Source: Peptococcaceae bacterium (GTDB taxonomy: Bacteria; Bacillota; Desulfotomaculia; Desulfotomaculales; Desulfocucumaceae). From it: a stretch of DNA of 8,139 nucleotides. The notes below the pieces were generated by a model. The model searched no databases, was not told the origin of the DNA, and was given only the letters and a program-made list of their open reading frames with translations. The DNA is taken from assembly GCA_013336365.1 (NCBI GenBank), contig JAAXTT010000062.1, forward strand, positions 1 through 8,139. Direction: 5' to 3'. Of the stretch, positions 1-7,011 are shown piece by piece (within the stretch, counting starts at the first letter, position 1; each line of letters starts with the position of its first letter). The translations under genes were made by a program, and so were the position numbers.

Positions 1-41
1 CTTCAGGCAGTCTCCGGACCATTCCCGGAGACTGCCTGAAG
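1..41. repeat. Perfect 17-bp inverted repeat at the window edge
   Basis: Bases 1-17 (CTTCAGGCAGTCTCCGG) are the exact reverse complement of 25-41, separated by the 7-base loop ACCATTC. The repeat begins at the very first base, so it may extend beyond the window. It lies inside hisH coding sequence and has no U-tract, so it does not look like a terminator. The right arm encodes plausible HisH residues (RRLPEG) while the left arm does not. The left arm is therefore more likely a fold-back copy created by amplification or assembly than a natural element, though a real rearrangement is not excluded. Confidence 0.9.
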
Positions 42-319
42 GGCTCAAGGTTCCTCATATGGGTTGGAATCAGGTTAAATATCAAAGAGACGCAGAGATT
101 TTCAGGGATGTCCCGGATAATTCATCATTTTATTTTGTTCATTCATATTATGTGGACCCGGAGCAGGATTCGATAAAGGTGGGTCTAACTGACTATGGAA
201 TAGATTTTACCTCGGCAATATCCTTTGAGAATGTTTCGGCAATTCAGTTTCATCCGGAAAAGAGCAGCTCTATGGGCCTGCGTATCTTAAAAAACTTTGG
301 GAGGATTGTAGACAGATGA
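2..319 (+). CDS. hisH: Imidazole glycerol phosphate synthase glutaminase subunit HisH, 3' part only
   Basis: HisH is the class I glutamine amidotransferase subunit of imidazole glycerol phosphate synthase. It hydrolyses glutamine and channels ammonia to HisF for the fifth step of histidine synthesis. The open frame enters from the left edge, so the first half, with the nucleophile cysteine, is not in the window. The family block VPHMGWN is at 50-70, FYFVHSYY at 128-151, and the catalytic His and Glu of the triad (QFHPEKS) are at codons 251-253 and 257-259. HisH-like sequence is convincing only from about base 26 (RRLPEGLKVPHMGWN). The eight codons before it read FRQSPDHS, which does not resemble the expected glycine-rich stretch and coincides with the left arm of an inverted repeat. 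The ATG at 59 is an internal methionine, not the start. The stop overlaps the hisA start (ATGA, 316-319), typical of translational coupling. Identity is secure; the extreme left end is doubtful. Confidence 0.93.
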   Translation, partial: FRQSPDHSRRLPEGLKVPHMGWNQVKYQRDAEIFRDVPDNSSFYFVHSYYVDPEQDSIKVGLTDYGIDFTSAISFENVSAIQFHPEKSSSMGLRILKNFGRIVDR

Positions 320-1065
320 TTATATATCCGGCTATAGATATAAGAGGAGGTCGTTGTGTCCGGCTGGTGGAGGGACGACTTGACCGGGAAACAGTATATT
401 TTGATGATCCTGCTGAGGTGGCTGGGGTTTGGGAGAAAAAGGGTGCGCCTTGGCTTCATGTTGTGGATTTGGATGGCTCCTTTGGGGGCTCTCCCAAAAA
501 TATTGAGGTTGTAAAGAGAATAAGGGAAAAGGTAAATATCCCTATTCAGCTTGGTGGTGGAATAAGAGATCTGGAGACCATTGAAAGGCTGTTGGCAATT
601 GGAATTAATCGGGTAATCTTGGGTACTGTGGCTGTTAAGAATCCTGATTTGGTAGCCAGGGCTATTGAAAAATTCGGCGCCGAAGCAGTGGTTTTAGGTC
701 TGGATGCCCGGGACGGCAAGGTAGCTATTGAGGGCTGGGACATAACCTCGGAAAAAAGCGCTGTGGAGCTGGCTCTGGAAATGAGGGCTCTTGGGGTCAT
801 AAGAATTATATACACCGATATATCAAGAGACGGCACCCTACAAGGGGTAAATATCCGGGGAGTTGCAGAGATGGCAGAAAAAACCGGAATTTCAATTATT
901 GCCTCAGGAGGTGTCAGCACTCTGGAGGATTTGAGAGAGGTGAAAAAGCTTTTCAATACAGGAGTCGAGGGCGCTATAATGGGAAAATCCCTGTATGAAA
1001 AAACAGTTGACTTAGAGGATGCTCTCAAGCTGGCAGAGGGAGAACCGGAGGCAGGACAGTGCTGA
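316..1065 (+). CDS. hisA: ProFAR isomerase HisA (phosphoribosyl-formimino-AICAR-phosphate ribotide isomerase)
   Basis: HisA is a cytoplasmic (beta/alpha)8-barrel enzyme. It carries out the Amadori rearrangement of ProFAR to PRFAR, the fourth step of histidine synthesis, and its product is the substrate of HisF-HisH. The 249-residue product is of family length, perhaps with a slightly long tail. Visible landmarks are the N-terminal PAIDIRGG with catalytic Asp8, the phosphate-binding QLGGGIRD at 78-85, GLDARDG with the second catalytic Asp at 130, Trp141 of the active-site loop, TDISRDGT at 167-174, and the second phosphate-binding stretch ASGGV at 196-200. The two half-barrels show the internal symmetry typical of HisA and HisF. 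The ATG at 316 overlaps the hisH stop by four bases and has GGGAGG at 299-304 upstream. The 3' end overlaps hisF by seven bases. Start and identity are both well supported. Confidence 0.98.
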   Translation: MIIYPAIDIRGGRCVRLVEGRLDRETVYFDDPAEVAGVWEKKGAPWLHVVDLDGSFGGSPKNIEVVKRIREKVNIPIQLGGGIRDLETIERLLAIGINRVILGTVAVKNPDLVARAIEKFGAEAVVLGLDARDGKVAIEGWDITSEKSAVELALEMRALGVIRIIYTDISRDGTLQGVNIRGVAEMAEKTGISIIASGGVSTLEDLREVKKLFNTGVEGAIMGKSLYEKTVDLEDALKLAEGEPEAGQC

Positions 1066-1817
1066 CAAAAAGAATAATACCCTGTTTGGATGTTACTGAG
1101 GGAAGAGTGGTCAAGGGTACCAATTTTATTAATCTAAGGGATGCCGGTGACCCGGTAGATTTAGCTGCCTTTTATGATGCTGAGGGTGCTGATGAATTGG
1201 TTTTTCTGGATATTACTGCCTCTTCCGATGGGCGTAAAACAGTATTAGATATGGTCTACAGAACTGCAGGAGAGGTATTTATTCCCTTTACCGTTGGTGG
1301 CGGGATTGGTTCCTTAGAAGATATCAGATCTATGCTTTCTGCCGGAGCAGACAAGGTATCCATGAATACTCCGGCAGTCAAGGACCCGGAATTGGTATCA
1401 AGAGCAGCGGAACGCTTCGGCAGTCAGTGTATTGTGGTGGCTATCGATGCCAAAAGAATAGCTCCGGGACGCTGGGAGGTATATATTCATGGGGGTCGTA
1501 CACCAACCGGTTTGGATGCTATAGAGTGGGCAAAAAAGGTGGAAATTGCCGGTGCCGGAGAAATACTTTTAACCAGTATGGATGGAGACGGGACAAAGGA
1601 TGGCTATGATCTGGAGCTGGTAAGGACTGTATCCCGAGCGCTAAATATCCCGGTTATTGCCTCCGGGGGAGTCGGAAGTCCGGAGCATATTTTGGCCGGC
1701 TTTGTCCAGGGTGAGGCGGATGCAGCCTTAGCGGCATCTATATTCCATTTTGGGGAATACAGTATAAAATCAGTAAAGGAATTTTTAAGAAAAAATGGCG
1801 TGCCGGTTAGATTATAA
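1059..1817 (+). CDS. hisF: Imidazole glycerol phosphate synthase cyclase subunit HisF
   Basis: HisF is the (beta/alpha)8-barrel cyclase subunit that pairs with HisH. It uses ammonia from HisH to convert PRFAR to imidazole glycerol phosphate and AICAR, the latter feeding back into purine synthesis. The protein has 252 residues, the normal length. The catalytic aspartates fall at Asp11 (IPCLDV) and Asp130 (VAIDAKR). Arg5, Glu46, Lys99 and Glu168 match the charged gate at the barrel bottom through which ammonia enters. FTVGGGIGS (77-85), TSMDGDGTKDGYD (172-184) and ASGGVGS (201-207) are the family phosphate and substrate loops. The start is a GTG with GGAGG at 1047-1051, seven bases upstream, and it sits inside the end of hisA. 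That overlap makes translational coupling likely. Nothing in it is degraded or unusual. Confidence 0.98.
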   Translation: MLTKRIIPCLDVTEGRVVKGTNFINLRDAGDPVDLAAFYDAEGADELVFLDITASSDGRKTVLDMVYRTAGEVFIPFTVGGGIGSLEDIRSMLSAGADKVSMNTPAVKDPELVSRAAERFGSQCIVVAIDAKRIAPGRWEVYIHGGRTPTGLDAIEWAKKVEIAGAGEILLTSMDGDGTKDGYDLELVRTVSRALNIPVIASGGVGSPEHILAGFVQGEADAALAASIFHFGEYSIKSVKEFLRKNGVPVRL

Positions 1818-1835
1818 TAATGAGGGGGATATATA

Positions 1836-2222
1836 ATGGCCTTTGATGTTAATTTATTAAAATACAATGAACAGGGACTTATTCCGGCAATTGTTCAAGA
1901 CCGGGAAACAGGAGAGGTTCTTATGCTGGCCTATATGAACAGCGAGGCAGTGGGGAAAACCCTGGAGACAATGGAAACCTGGTTTTGGAGCAGAAGCCGC
2001 CAAAAATTTTGGCATAAGGGTGAATCCTCCGGTAATACTCAAAAGGTAACGGGAATTTATTATGATTGTGACAAGGATACCCTGCTAGTTAAGGTTATTC
2101 AGAAGGGTGCTGCCTGTCATGAGGGCTACTATACCTGTTTTCATAATCAAATAGAGGCTTCAGGCAAGGTTTCTATAGTGGGGGAAAGATTTTTTGATCC
2201 TAAGGAAGTATATAAAAAATAA
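1836..2222 (+). CDS. hisI: Phosphoribosyl-AMP cyclohydrolase HisI (monofunctional)
   Basis: HisI is a zinc- and magnesium-dependent hydrolase that opens the purine ring of phosphoribosyl-AMP to give ProFAR, the third step of histidine synthesis. The 128-residue protein has the cyclohydrolase signature in full. WFWSRSRQKFWHKGESSGN is at 49-67. The DCDKD cluster has Asp77, Asp79 and Asp81 as expected magnesium ligands and Cys78. GAACHEGYYTCF carries Cys94 and Cys101, which in the characterised family complete the zinc site across the dimer. The protein stops after the usual FDPKEVYK ending, so it lacks the HisE (phosphoribosyl-ATP pyrophosphatase) domain fused in many other bacteria. The ATG has a strong GAGGGGG site at 1822-1828 and lies 18 bases after hisF. 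It is the last gene of the cluster. Confidence 0.98.
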   Translation: MAFDVNLLKYNEQGLIPAIVQDRETGEVLMLAYMNSEAVGKTLETMETWFWSRSRQKFWHKGESSGNTQKVTGIYYDCDKDTLLVKVIQKGAACHEGYYTCFHNQIEASGKVSIVGERFFDPKEVYKK

Positions 2223-2253
2223 TGGCTTGGTTATATAATAATTAAACAGACTT

Positions 2254-2291
2254 GGAAGAACCGTGTAAGAATATAATTACACGGTTCTTCC
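2254..2291 (+). terminator. Hairpin after hisI, possible terminator without U-tract
   Basis: The arms 2254-2268 (GGAAGAACCGTGTAA) and 2277-2291 form a perfect 15-bp stem with an 8-base loop. It begins 31 bases after the hisI stop, exactly where a his-operon terminator would be expected. Neither the + strand (CAATAATCC follows) nor the - strand continues into a run of T, so classical intrinsic termination is not well supported. It could instead be a weak terminator, an mRNA 3'-end stabiliser or a leader structure of pcrA. The hairpin is certain as sequence; its role is inferred. Confidence 0.45.
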
Positions 2292-2349
2292 CAATAATCC
2301 ACAGGTAATGGTTTAATCGGGTTTTCAGTAGTATATTCGGAGGTCGGCA

Positions 2350-4548
2350 ATGAATATTTTTGAAGGATTAAATGACCCGCAAAGACTGGCAGTAGAATCA
2401 AATCAAGGTCCGTTGCTGGTTATGGCCGGGGCAGGCAGTGGAAAAACCAGAGTATTGACCACTAAAATCGCCCACTTAATAAGAAATAATCAGGTAAGGC
2501 CGGATGAAATACTGGCAATTACCTTTACTAATAAAGCAGCTCAGGAAATGAAGGAGAGAGTGACTTCAATGATTCCTGACAGTGTAAAGGAGATGTGGGT
2601 TTGTACTTTTCATTCAGCCTGTATGAGGATTTTGAGAAGACAGGCAACTTTTTTCGGCTATCGGCCCGGATTTACTATTTATGACGACAGTGATCAGCAG
2701 ACAGTAATTAAGGCCTGCTTAAAGGCCCTTGATATTGACGACAAAAAGCTTCCCCCCAGGTCAGTTTCCGCAGCTATATCTCAAGCAAAAAACAGACTTG
2801 TTGGTCCTGAAGAGTTTGAGGCTCAGGCCTATGATTATTTTTCAAAACAGGTCACAAGGGTTTACCGACTGTATCAGCAGACTCTTGTTCGCAATAATGC
2901 CTTGGATTTTGATGATATTTTAATGGTAACGGTAAATTTGCTCAGGGAGCAGCCCTCGGTGGCAAAATATTATCAAAGCAAATTCAAGTATATTTTAGTG
3001 GATGAATATCAGGATACTAATCATGCCCAATATGCCTTTATCCAGATTTTAGCCAAGGTAAACAGAAATATCTGTGTAGTTGGTGATCCTGATCAAGGGA
3101 TTTACAGCTGGCGGGGAGCGGACATCAGTAATATCCTTGAATTTGAAAAGGATTATCCCGAAACCAAAATTATAGTGCTGGATCGCAATTATCGTTCCAC
3201 CAAAACTATTTTGGATGCAGCCAACCATCTAATCAGGCATAACCCGGACAGGAGAGAAAAGAAGCTATGGACAGCATCTGATGAGGGTAGACCCATAATA
3301 GCCTTTGCCGGAGATACAGAAAGGGTTGAAGCTGATTATGTATCGGACAGGATCCAACGCTTACACAGTCAGGAAAAAATTTCCTACAAGGAAATGGCAG
3401 TTTTTTACAGGACTAATGCTATGTCCCGGGTTTTGGAGGAATCACTAATCAGAAGAGGAATACCATATCGAATCATTGGCGGTCTTAGGTTTTATGACCG
3501 AAAGGAAATAAAGGACATAATGTCCTATTTGAAATTATTGGTTAATCCCTCAGATGAAGTAAGCTTTGCCAGAATTATCAATGTACCTAAAAGAGCGGTG
3601 GGAGAGGCTTCGATTAGTAAAATGCTCGATTATTCCTTATACAATGAGGTTGATTTAATTGCAACCTTGAAAAAGGTTGCTGTAATTAAGGGAATATCTG
3701 CCAAGGCAAAAAAGGCTTGTGAGGAATTGGGAAATCTTTTGGGATCGTATAAAGACAGGCTTAATGAGCTCTCTGTTACTCAAATTGTTCAGGGACTTTT
3801 AGCAGACACAGGCTACCTGGCTGAGCTCGAGGCAGAAAAAACCGTGGAGTCTCAAAGCAGACAGGAAAACTTAAAGGAATTTCTTTCTGTGACCACTGAT
3901 TTTGACAGGAATGCTGAAGACCCCTTTTTAACAGAGTTTTTATCGGGGATTGCCTTGGTTTCTGATATTGAGAATCTTGACCAGGAATCTGAGCAGATAT
4001 CCCTGATAACTCTCCATAGTGCCAAGGGCTTGGAATTCCCGGTGGTATTTCTTATCGGTATGGAGGAAGGTGTATTTCCTCATACCAGAGTAATGGATGA
4101 CCCTCAGGAGCTTCATGAAGAGAGACGGTTGGCCTATGTTGGGATAACCAGAGCGAAAAAGATTTTATACCTGACCAGGTGTTGGCAGCGAACCCTATAT
4201 GGTTTTACCAAGTTTAATGAACCTTCAAGATTTTTAAAGGAAATACCTCCGGGATTATTCGCCGGTCATGATCCTCTGGATGGGGAGCCTGCCGGTAAAG
4301 CATCAGCCCCCAGTATGGGATTCAAGGGGGTAGTTACTGGGGCAAGCCTATGGGGAAGGCAGAGCAAGGATTCAACGCCGGTTCCTTCCTTTGTCAAGGG
4401 CGATGAGGTCAATCATGTTAAGTGGGGTGCCGGGAAAATTACCGGTGTTCGGGGCATGGGAGATTCTGCAGAGCTGACCATCGATTTTCCGGGACTTGGA
4501 GTCAAGACCCTGCTGGCAAAATATGCACCATTAAAAAAGTTAAGCTAG
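2350..4548 (+). CDS. pcrA: ATP-dependent 3'-5' DNA helicase PcrA (UvrD/Rep superfamily 1A)
   Basis: PcrA is the essential UvrD-type helicase of Gram-positive bacteria. It works in nucleotide-excision and mismatch repair, plasmid rolling-circle replication, clearing RecA filaments and resolving transcription-replication conflicts. The 732 residues are close to the Bacillus length. Motifs in order: Q motif LNDPQ (7-11); Walker A AGAGSGKT (26-33, Lys32); Ia TFTNKAAQEM (58-67); Walker B VDEYQD (217-222, Asp218/Glu219); III GDPDQGIYSWRGA (245-257); IV DRNYRS (278-283); V TLHSAKGLEFP (554-564); VI RRLAYVGITRAKK (592-604, arginine finger region Arg601). After a low-conservation linker (about 634-680), residues 682-729 match the C-terminal Tudor-like domain that binds RNA polymerase (GDEVNHVKWGAGKI). 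The start has GGAGG at 2339-2343, six bases upstream. ligA follows 38 bases later, as in Bacillus. The usual upstream pcrB is absent; hisI takes that place. Confidence 0.97.
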   Translation: MNIFEGLNDPQRLAVESNQGPLLVMAGAGSGKTRVLTTKIAHLIRNNQVRPDEILAITFTNKAAQEMKERVTSMIPDSVKEMWVCTFHSACMRILRRQATFFGYRPGFTIYDDSDQQTVIKACLKALDIDDKKLPPRSVSAAISQAKNRLVGPEEFEAQAYDYFSKQVTRVYRLYQQTLVRNNALDFDDILMVTVNLLREQPSVAKYYQSKFKYILVDEYQDTNHAQYAFIQILAKVNRNICVVGDPDQGIYSWRGADISNILEFEKDYPETKIIVLDRNYRSTKTILDAANHLIRHNPDRREKKLWTASDEGRPIIAFAGDTERVEADYVSDRIQRLHSQEKISYKEMAVFYRTNAMSRVLEESLIRRGIPYRIIGGLRFYDRKEIKDIMSYLKLLVNPSDEVSFARIINVPKRAVGEASISKMLDYSLYNEVDLIATLKKVAVIKGISAKAKKACEELGNLLGSYKDRLNELSVTQIVQGLLADTGYLAELEAEKTVESQSRQENLKEFLSVTTDFDRNAEDPFLTEFLSGIALVSDIENLDQESEQISLITLHSAKGLEFPVVFLIGMEEGVFPHTRVMDDPQELHEERRLAYVGITRAKKILYLTRCWQRTLYGFTKFNEPSRFLKEIPPGLFAGHDPLDGEPAGKASAPSMGFKGVVTGASLWGRQSKDSTPVPSFVKGDEVNHVKWGAGKITGVRGMGDSAELTIDFPGLGVKTLLAKYAPLKKLS

Positions 4549-4586
4549 GACCCAATGCTTAGGAATTCCGGAAGGAGATTGGGCTG

Positions 4587-6611
4587 ATGGAGGAGAATTT
4601 GCTTCCCCGGGTTAAAGTAAGGATAGATGCCCTGAGGCAGGAGATAGAAGAGCATAATTACAGTTATTATGTTTTGGACAAACCAATAATATCTGATGCC
4701 AAATATGATGAGCTGATAGCAGAGCTTGCATCTTTAGAGGCCCGGTATCCTCAGCTAATCAGCCCTGATTCACCTACCAGGAGAGTTGGGGGTCAGACCG
4801 GGGAGGGTTTTAATGCAGTGCCTCATCTGATTCCTATGCTTAGCCTCGGTAATGCCTTTAATCAAAATGATCTGCGGGATTTTGACCGCAAAGTGCGCCA
4901 AAGTACCGGCAGTGAGCAGGTAAGGTATATGGCTGAGCTTAAAATCGATGGCTTAGCAGTGTCTCTTATTTATCAAGAGGGAAGATTGATAAGGGGTGTT
5001 ACTCGAGGCGATGGTGAAAATGGCGAGGATATCACTGCCAATATAAAAACAATCAGGGCTGTTCCTTTAAAACTGCGGAAATCTCCCAAGCTTATCGAGG
5101 TCAGAGGTGAGGCGTTTATGCCCAAGGAGGCCTTTTATCAGCTGAATATATTAAGGGAGGAAACCTCCGAGCAGCTTTTTGCCAATCCACGCAATGCTGC
5201 CGCCGGGTCTCTGCGTCAATTGGATCCTATGGTTACCTCATCTCGTCAGCTGAGTATCTTTGTCTATGCCTTGGGTGCTGTTGACGGTGTTGAATTAGAG
5301 ACCCATCATGAGGTTTTGGATTATCTTAAGGAAATCGGATTCAGGGTCAACACTCATAATCAGCTTTTTGAGGATATTGAGGGAGTTATAGAATTTTGTA
5401 ATAAATGGGAGAAGAAAAGGTTTGATTTGCCCTATGCCACTGATGGAGTTGTGATAAAGGTTGACAATCTGTCCTGGCAAAATTTTCTGGGAGCCACTAT
5501 GAAAAGTCCCCGCTGGGCAATTGCCTATAAATATCCTCCTGAACAGGCAAAAACAAAAATAATCGACATTATTATCAGGGTGGGAAGAACGGGAGTTCTT
5601 ACCCCGACAGCATTGCTGGAACCGGTAGTTTTAGCCGGGTCTAGGGTTTCTAGGGCTACCCTGCATAATGATGATATTATAAGGGATAAGGACATAAGAA
5701 TTGGAGATACTGTTCTGGTTCATAAGGCCGGCGATATTATTCCCGAGGTTTTGGAGGTAATAAAGGACTGTCGCAGGGGAGATGAGGGGGTTTTTGTTAT
5801 GCCCTCACAGTGTCCTGAGTGCTCAAGTCCTGTTGTGAGAGAGCCTGAGCAGGTGGCTGTCCGTTGCTCTAATCAGCATTGTCCTGCCAGATATCGAGAA
5901 AAGCTTATTCATTTTGTTTCTAAAAATGCTATGGATATTGAGGGACTTGGACCTTCAGTTGTCAGTCAGCTTGCGGACAAGGGATTAGTTAAGAGCCCGT
6001 CTGACTTATATAGTCTAAAGGAATCTCAATTGCTTGAGTTGGAAAGAATGGGAGCTAAATCTGTCGAAAATTTACTTGGGGCCTTGGAAAAAAGCAAAAA
6101 CAACTCATTAAACAGATTGATTTTTGCCCTGGGAATTCGTCATGTTGGGGAGAGAGCTGCCAAGCTTCTGGCTCAAAGCTTTGAAAATATCTATGAATTA
6201 ATGGAGACAGATTATGATCAGCTTTTAACAATCCCGGAAATCGGACCTAAGGTTGCTAAAAGTATAATAGATTATTTTTCTGAATCCGAGAACAGAGGGC
6301 TTGTTTATAGGCTGGGCCGACTGGGCTTGGAAACACACTCAGCTTCCCGCAAACTTAATGGTCCCGGAGTTGAGTTTTTTTCAGGAAAGACTGTAGTGAT
6401 AACCGGGGCTCTCAAGGGGTACAGCCGTGAAAAAATCAAGGATATTATCGAGGCGTCCGGAGGAAAGGTTTCCTCCAGTGTAAGCAGGAAAACCGACCTG
6501 GTTGTGCTGGGAGATGAACCGGGATCAAAGTATCAAAAAGCCTTGGATCTGGGTGTGAAAATAGTAGATGAGGAAGGGCTGGAGGCTCTGCTGGAAGGCA
6601 AGAGTCTGTGA
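4587..6611 (+). CDS. ligA: NAD+-dependent DNA ligase LigA
   Basis: LigA seals nicks in DNA, joining Okazaki fragments and finishing repair, using NAD+ as adenylate donor. The 674-residue protein has every domain of the family. The NAD-binding Ia domain is at about 5-70 (SYYVLDKPIISDAKYDEL, with Tyr27, Tyr28, Asp37, Tyr40 and Asp41). The adenylation domain has the nucleotidyl-accepting Lys119 in ELKIDG, EVRGEAF (171-177), DGVVIKVD (286-293) and WAIAYKYPPEQ (310-320). An OB fold (about 325-400) follows, then a four-cysteine zinc finger (Cys409, Cys412, Cys427, Cys432) and helix-hairpin-helix repeats (about 445-565, e.g. IPEIGPKVA). A C-terminal BRCT domain (about 596-672) contains GKTVVITGAL. 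The ATG has AAGGAG at 4572-4577 with nine-base spacing. It is probably co-transcribed with pcrA, linking helicase and ligase functions in replication and repair. No truncation or missing catalytic residue is seen. Confidence 0.98.
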   Translation: MEENLLPRVKVRIDALRQEIEEHNYSYYVLDKPIISDAKYDELIAELASLEARYPQLISPDSPTRRVGGQTGEGFNAVPHLIPMLSLGNAFNQNDLRDFDRKVRQSTGSEQVRYMAELKIDGLAVSLIYQEGRLIRGVTRGDGENGEDITANIKTIRAVPLKLRKSPKLIEVRGEAFMPKEAFYQLNILREETSEQLFANPRNAAAGSLRQLDPMVTSSRQLSIFVYALGAVDGVELETHHEVLDYLKEIGFRVNTHNQLFEDIEGVIEFCNKWEKKRFDLPYATDGVVIKVDNLSWQNFLGATMKSPRWAIAYKYPPEQAKTKIIDIIIRVGRTGVLTPTALLEPVVLAGSRVSRATLHNDDIIRDKDIRIGDTVLVHKAGDIIPEVLEVIKDCRRGDEGVFVMPSQCPECSSPVVREPEQVAVRCSNQHCPARYREKLIHFVSKNAMDIEGLGPSVVSQLADKGLVKSPSDLYSLKESQLLELERMGAKSVENLLGALEKSKNNSLNRLIFALGIRHVGERAAKLLAQSFENIYELMETDYDQLLTIPEIGPKVAKSIIDYFSESENRGLVYRLGRLGLETHSASRKLNGPGVEFFSGKTVVITGALKGYSREKIKDIIEASGGKVSSSVSRKTDLVVLGDEPGSKYQKALDLGVKIVDEEGLEALLEGKSL

Positions 6612-6632
6612 TCCTCGCCAATTAGCGGATCA
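6609..6632 (+). other. Weak imperfect hairpin at the ligA stop
   Basis: TGATCC (6609-6614) pairs with GGATCA (6627-6632), and GC (6617-6618) with GC (6625-6626), leaving a two-base bulge and a six-base loop. It begins on the ligA stop codon and ends next to the candidate -35 box of the gatC promoter. The stem is short, and no convincing T-run follows (ATTGCGATTTCT), so termination here would be weak at best. Its place beside the promoter would also suit an operator, but nothing else supports that. Confidence 0.25.
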
Positions 6633-6661
6633 TTGCGATTTCTATCCTACTTTGCTATAAT
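6633..6661 (+). promoter_or_regulatory. Sigma-A-type promoter with extended -10 upstream of gatC
   Basis: The -10 box TATAAT (6656-6661) is a perfect consensus, preceded by TG one base upstream (TGCTATAAT, 6653-6661), the extended -10 form. Seventeen bases upstream of it is TTGCGA (6633-6638), matching four of six -35 positions. Transcription would begin near 6668, about 50 bases before gatC. This is the best promoter-like sequence I found in an intergenic region here and implies that gatC-gatA has its own start, separate from pcrA-ligA. Confidence 0.65.
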
Positions 6662-6716
6662 GTTACAGTGTTGAAGGTAATGAAATTATTGAAGCTACTG
6701 GATGCTGAGGATGGTG

Positions 6717-7004
6717 TTGTTAGTGATCACTATTGCCGATGTTGAGTATGTTGCCCTTTTGAGCAGGTTGGAACTGACAGAAGACGAAAAGATAAAATAT
6801 ACCGAGCAGCTTAACGCAATGCTTGAATATGCAGGCATGCTGGAGGAATTGAATACTGATAATATTCAACCAACTGCCCATGTGCTTTCCTTAAAGAATG
6901 TTTTTCGGGAGGATCAGGCAACCGGGCATCTTTCCCAGGAAAAAGCCCTGCAAAATGCTCCTGATGCCGATGGTAGCTTTTTCAAGGTGCCTAAAATCGT
7001 ATAG
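6717..7004 (+). CDS. gatC: Asp-tRNA(Asn)/Glu-tRNA(Gln) amidotransferase subunit GatC
   Basis: GatC is the small subunit of the cytoplasmic GatCAB complex, which amidates mischarged Glu-tRNA(Gln), and Asp-tRNA(Asn) where needed. GatC wraps around the GatA-GatB interface and stabilises it. Family features are the N-terminal ITIADVEYVALLSRLEL, the central EQLNAMLEYAGMLEELNTDNIQPTAHVL, and the C-terminal FREDQ and APDADGSFFKVPKIV. The end is firm but the start is not. In-frame candidates are ATG 6702, ATG 6711, GTG 6714, TTG 6717 and GTG 6723. I chose TTG 6717 because GAGG at 6707-6710 is then six bases upstream and the protein has 95 residues, aligning from its first residue with Bacillus GatC (96 residues as I recall it). 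GTG 6723 would put the site 12 bases away, and both ATGs lack a well-placed ribosome site. gatA follows 21 bases later in the same frame. Confidence 0.93.
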   Translation: MLVITIADVEYVALLSRLELTEDEKIKYTEQLNAMLEYAGMLEELNTDNIQPTAHVLSLKNVFREDQATGHLSQEKALQNAPDADGSFFKVPKIV

Positions 7005-7011
7005 GATGATC

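Noticed and set aside
546..1028. Long - strand ORF of 160 codons opposite hisA, and similar antisense ORFs elsewhere
   Set aside because: These lie antisense to well-conserved enzymes, show no recognisable motifs and lack ribosome sites. They are shadows of the real genes.
2234..2239. Consensus TATAAT between hisI and pcrA as a possible promoter
   Set aside because: The hexamer is perfect, but the expected -35 position (2211-2216) reads TATAAA, there is no TG extension, and the region is generally AT-rich. Too weak to list as a promoter.
2295..2303. DnaA-box-like TAATCCACA before pcrA
   Set aside because: It has one mismatch from TTATCCACA and stands alone. One or two such matches are expected by chance in a window of this size, and there is no cluster or AT-rich unwinding region typical of an origin.
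6680..6745. 22-codon ORF (starting MKLLKLLDAED) that could be a leader peptide for gatC
   Set aside because: Its purine-rich site is only about two bases from the ATG, it overlaps gatC in another frame, and it has no run of regulatory codons or attenuator hairpin.
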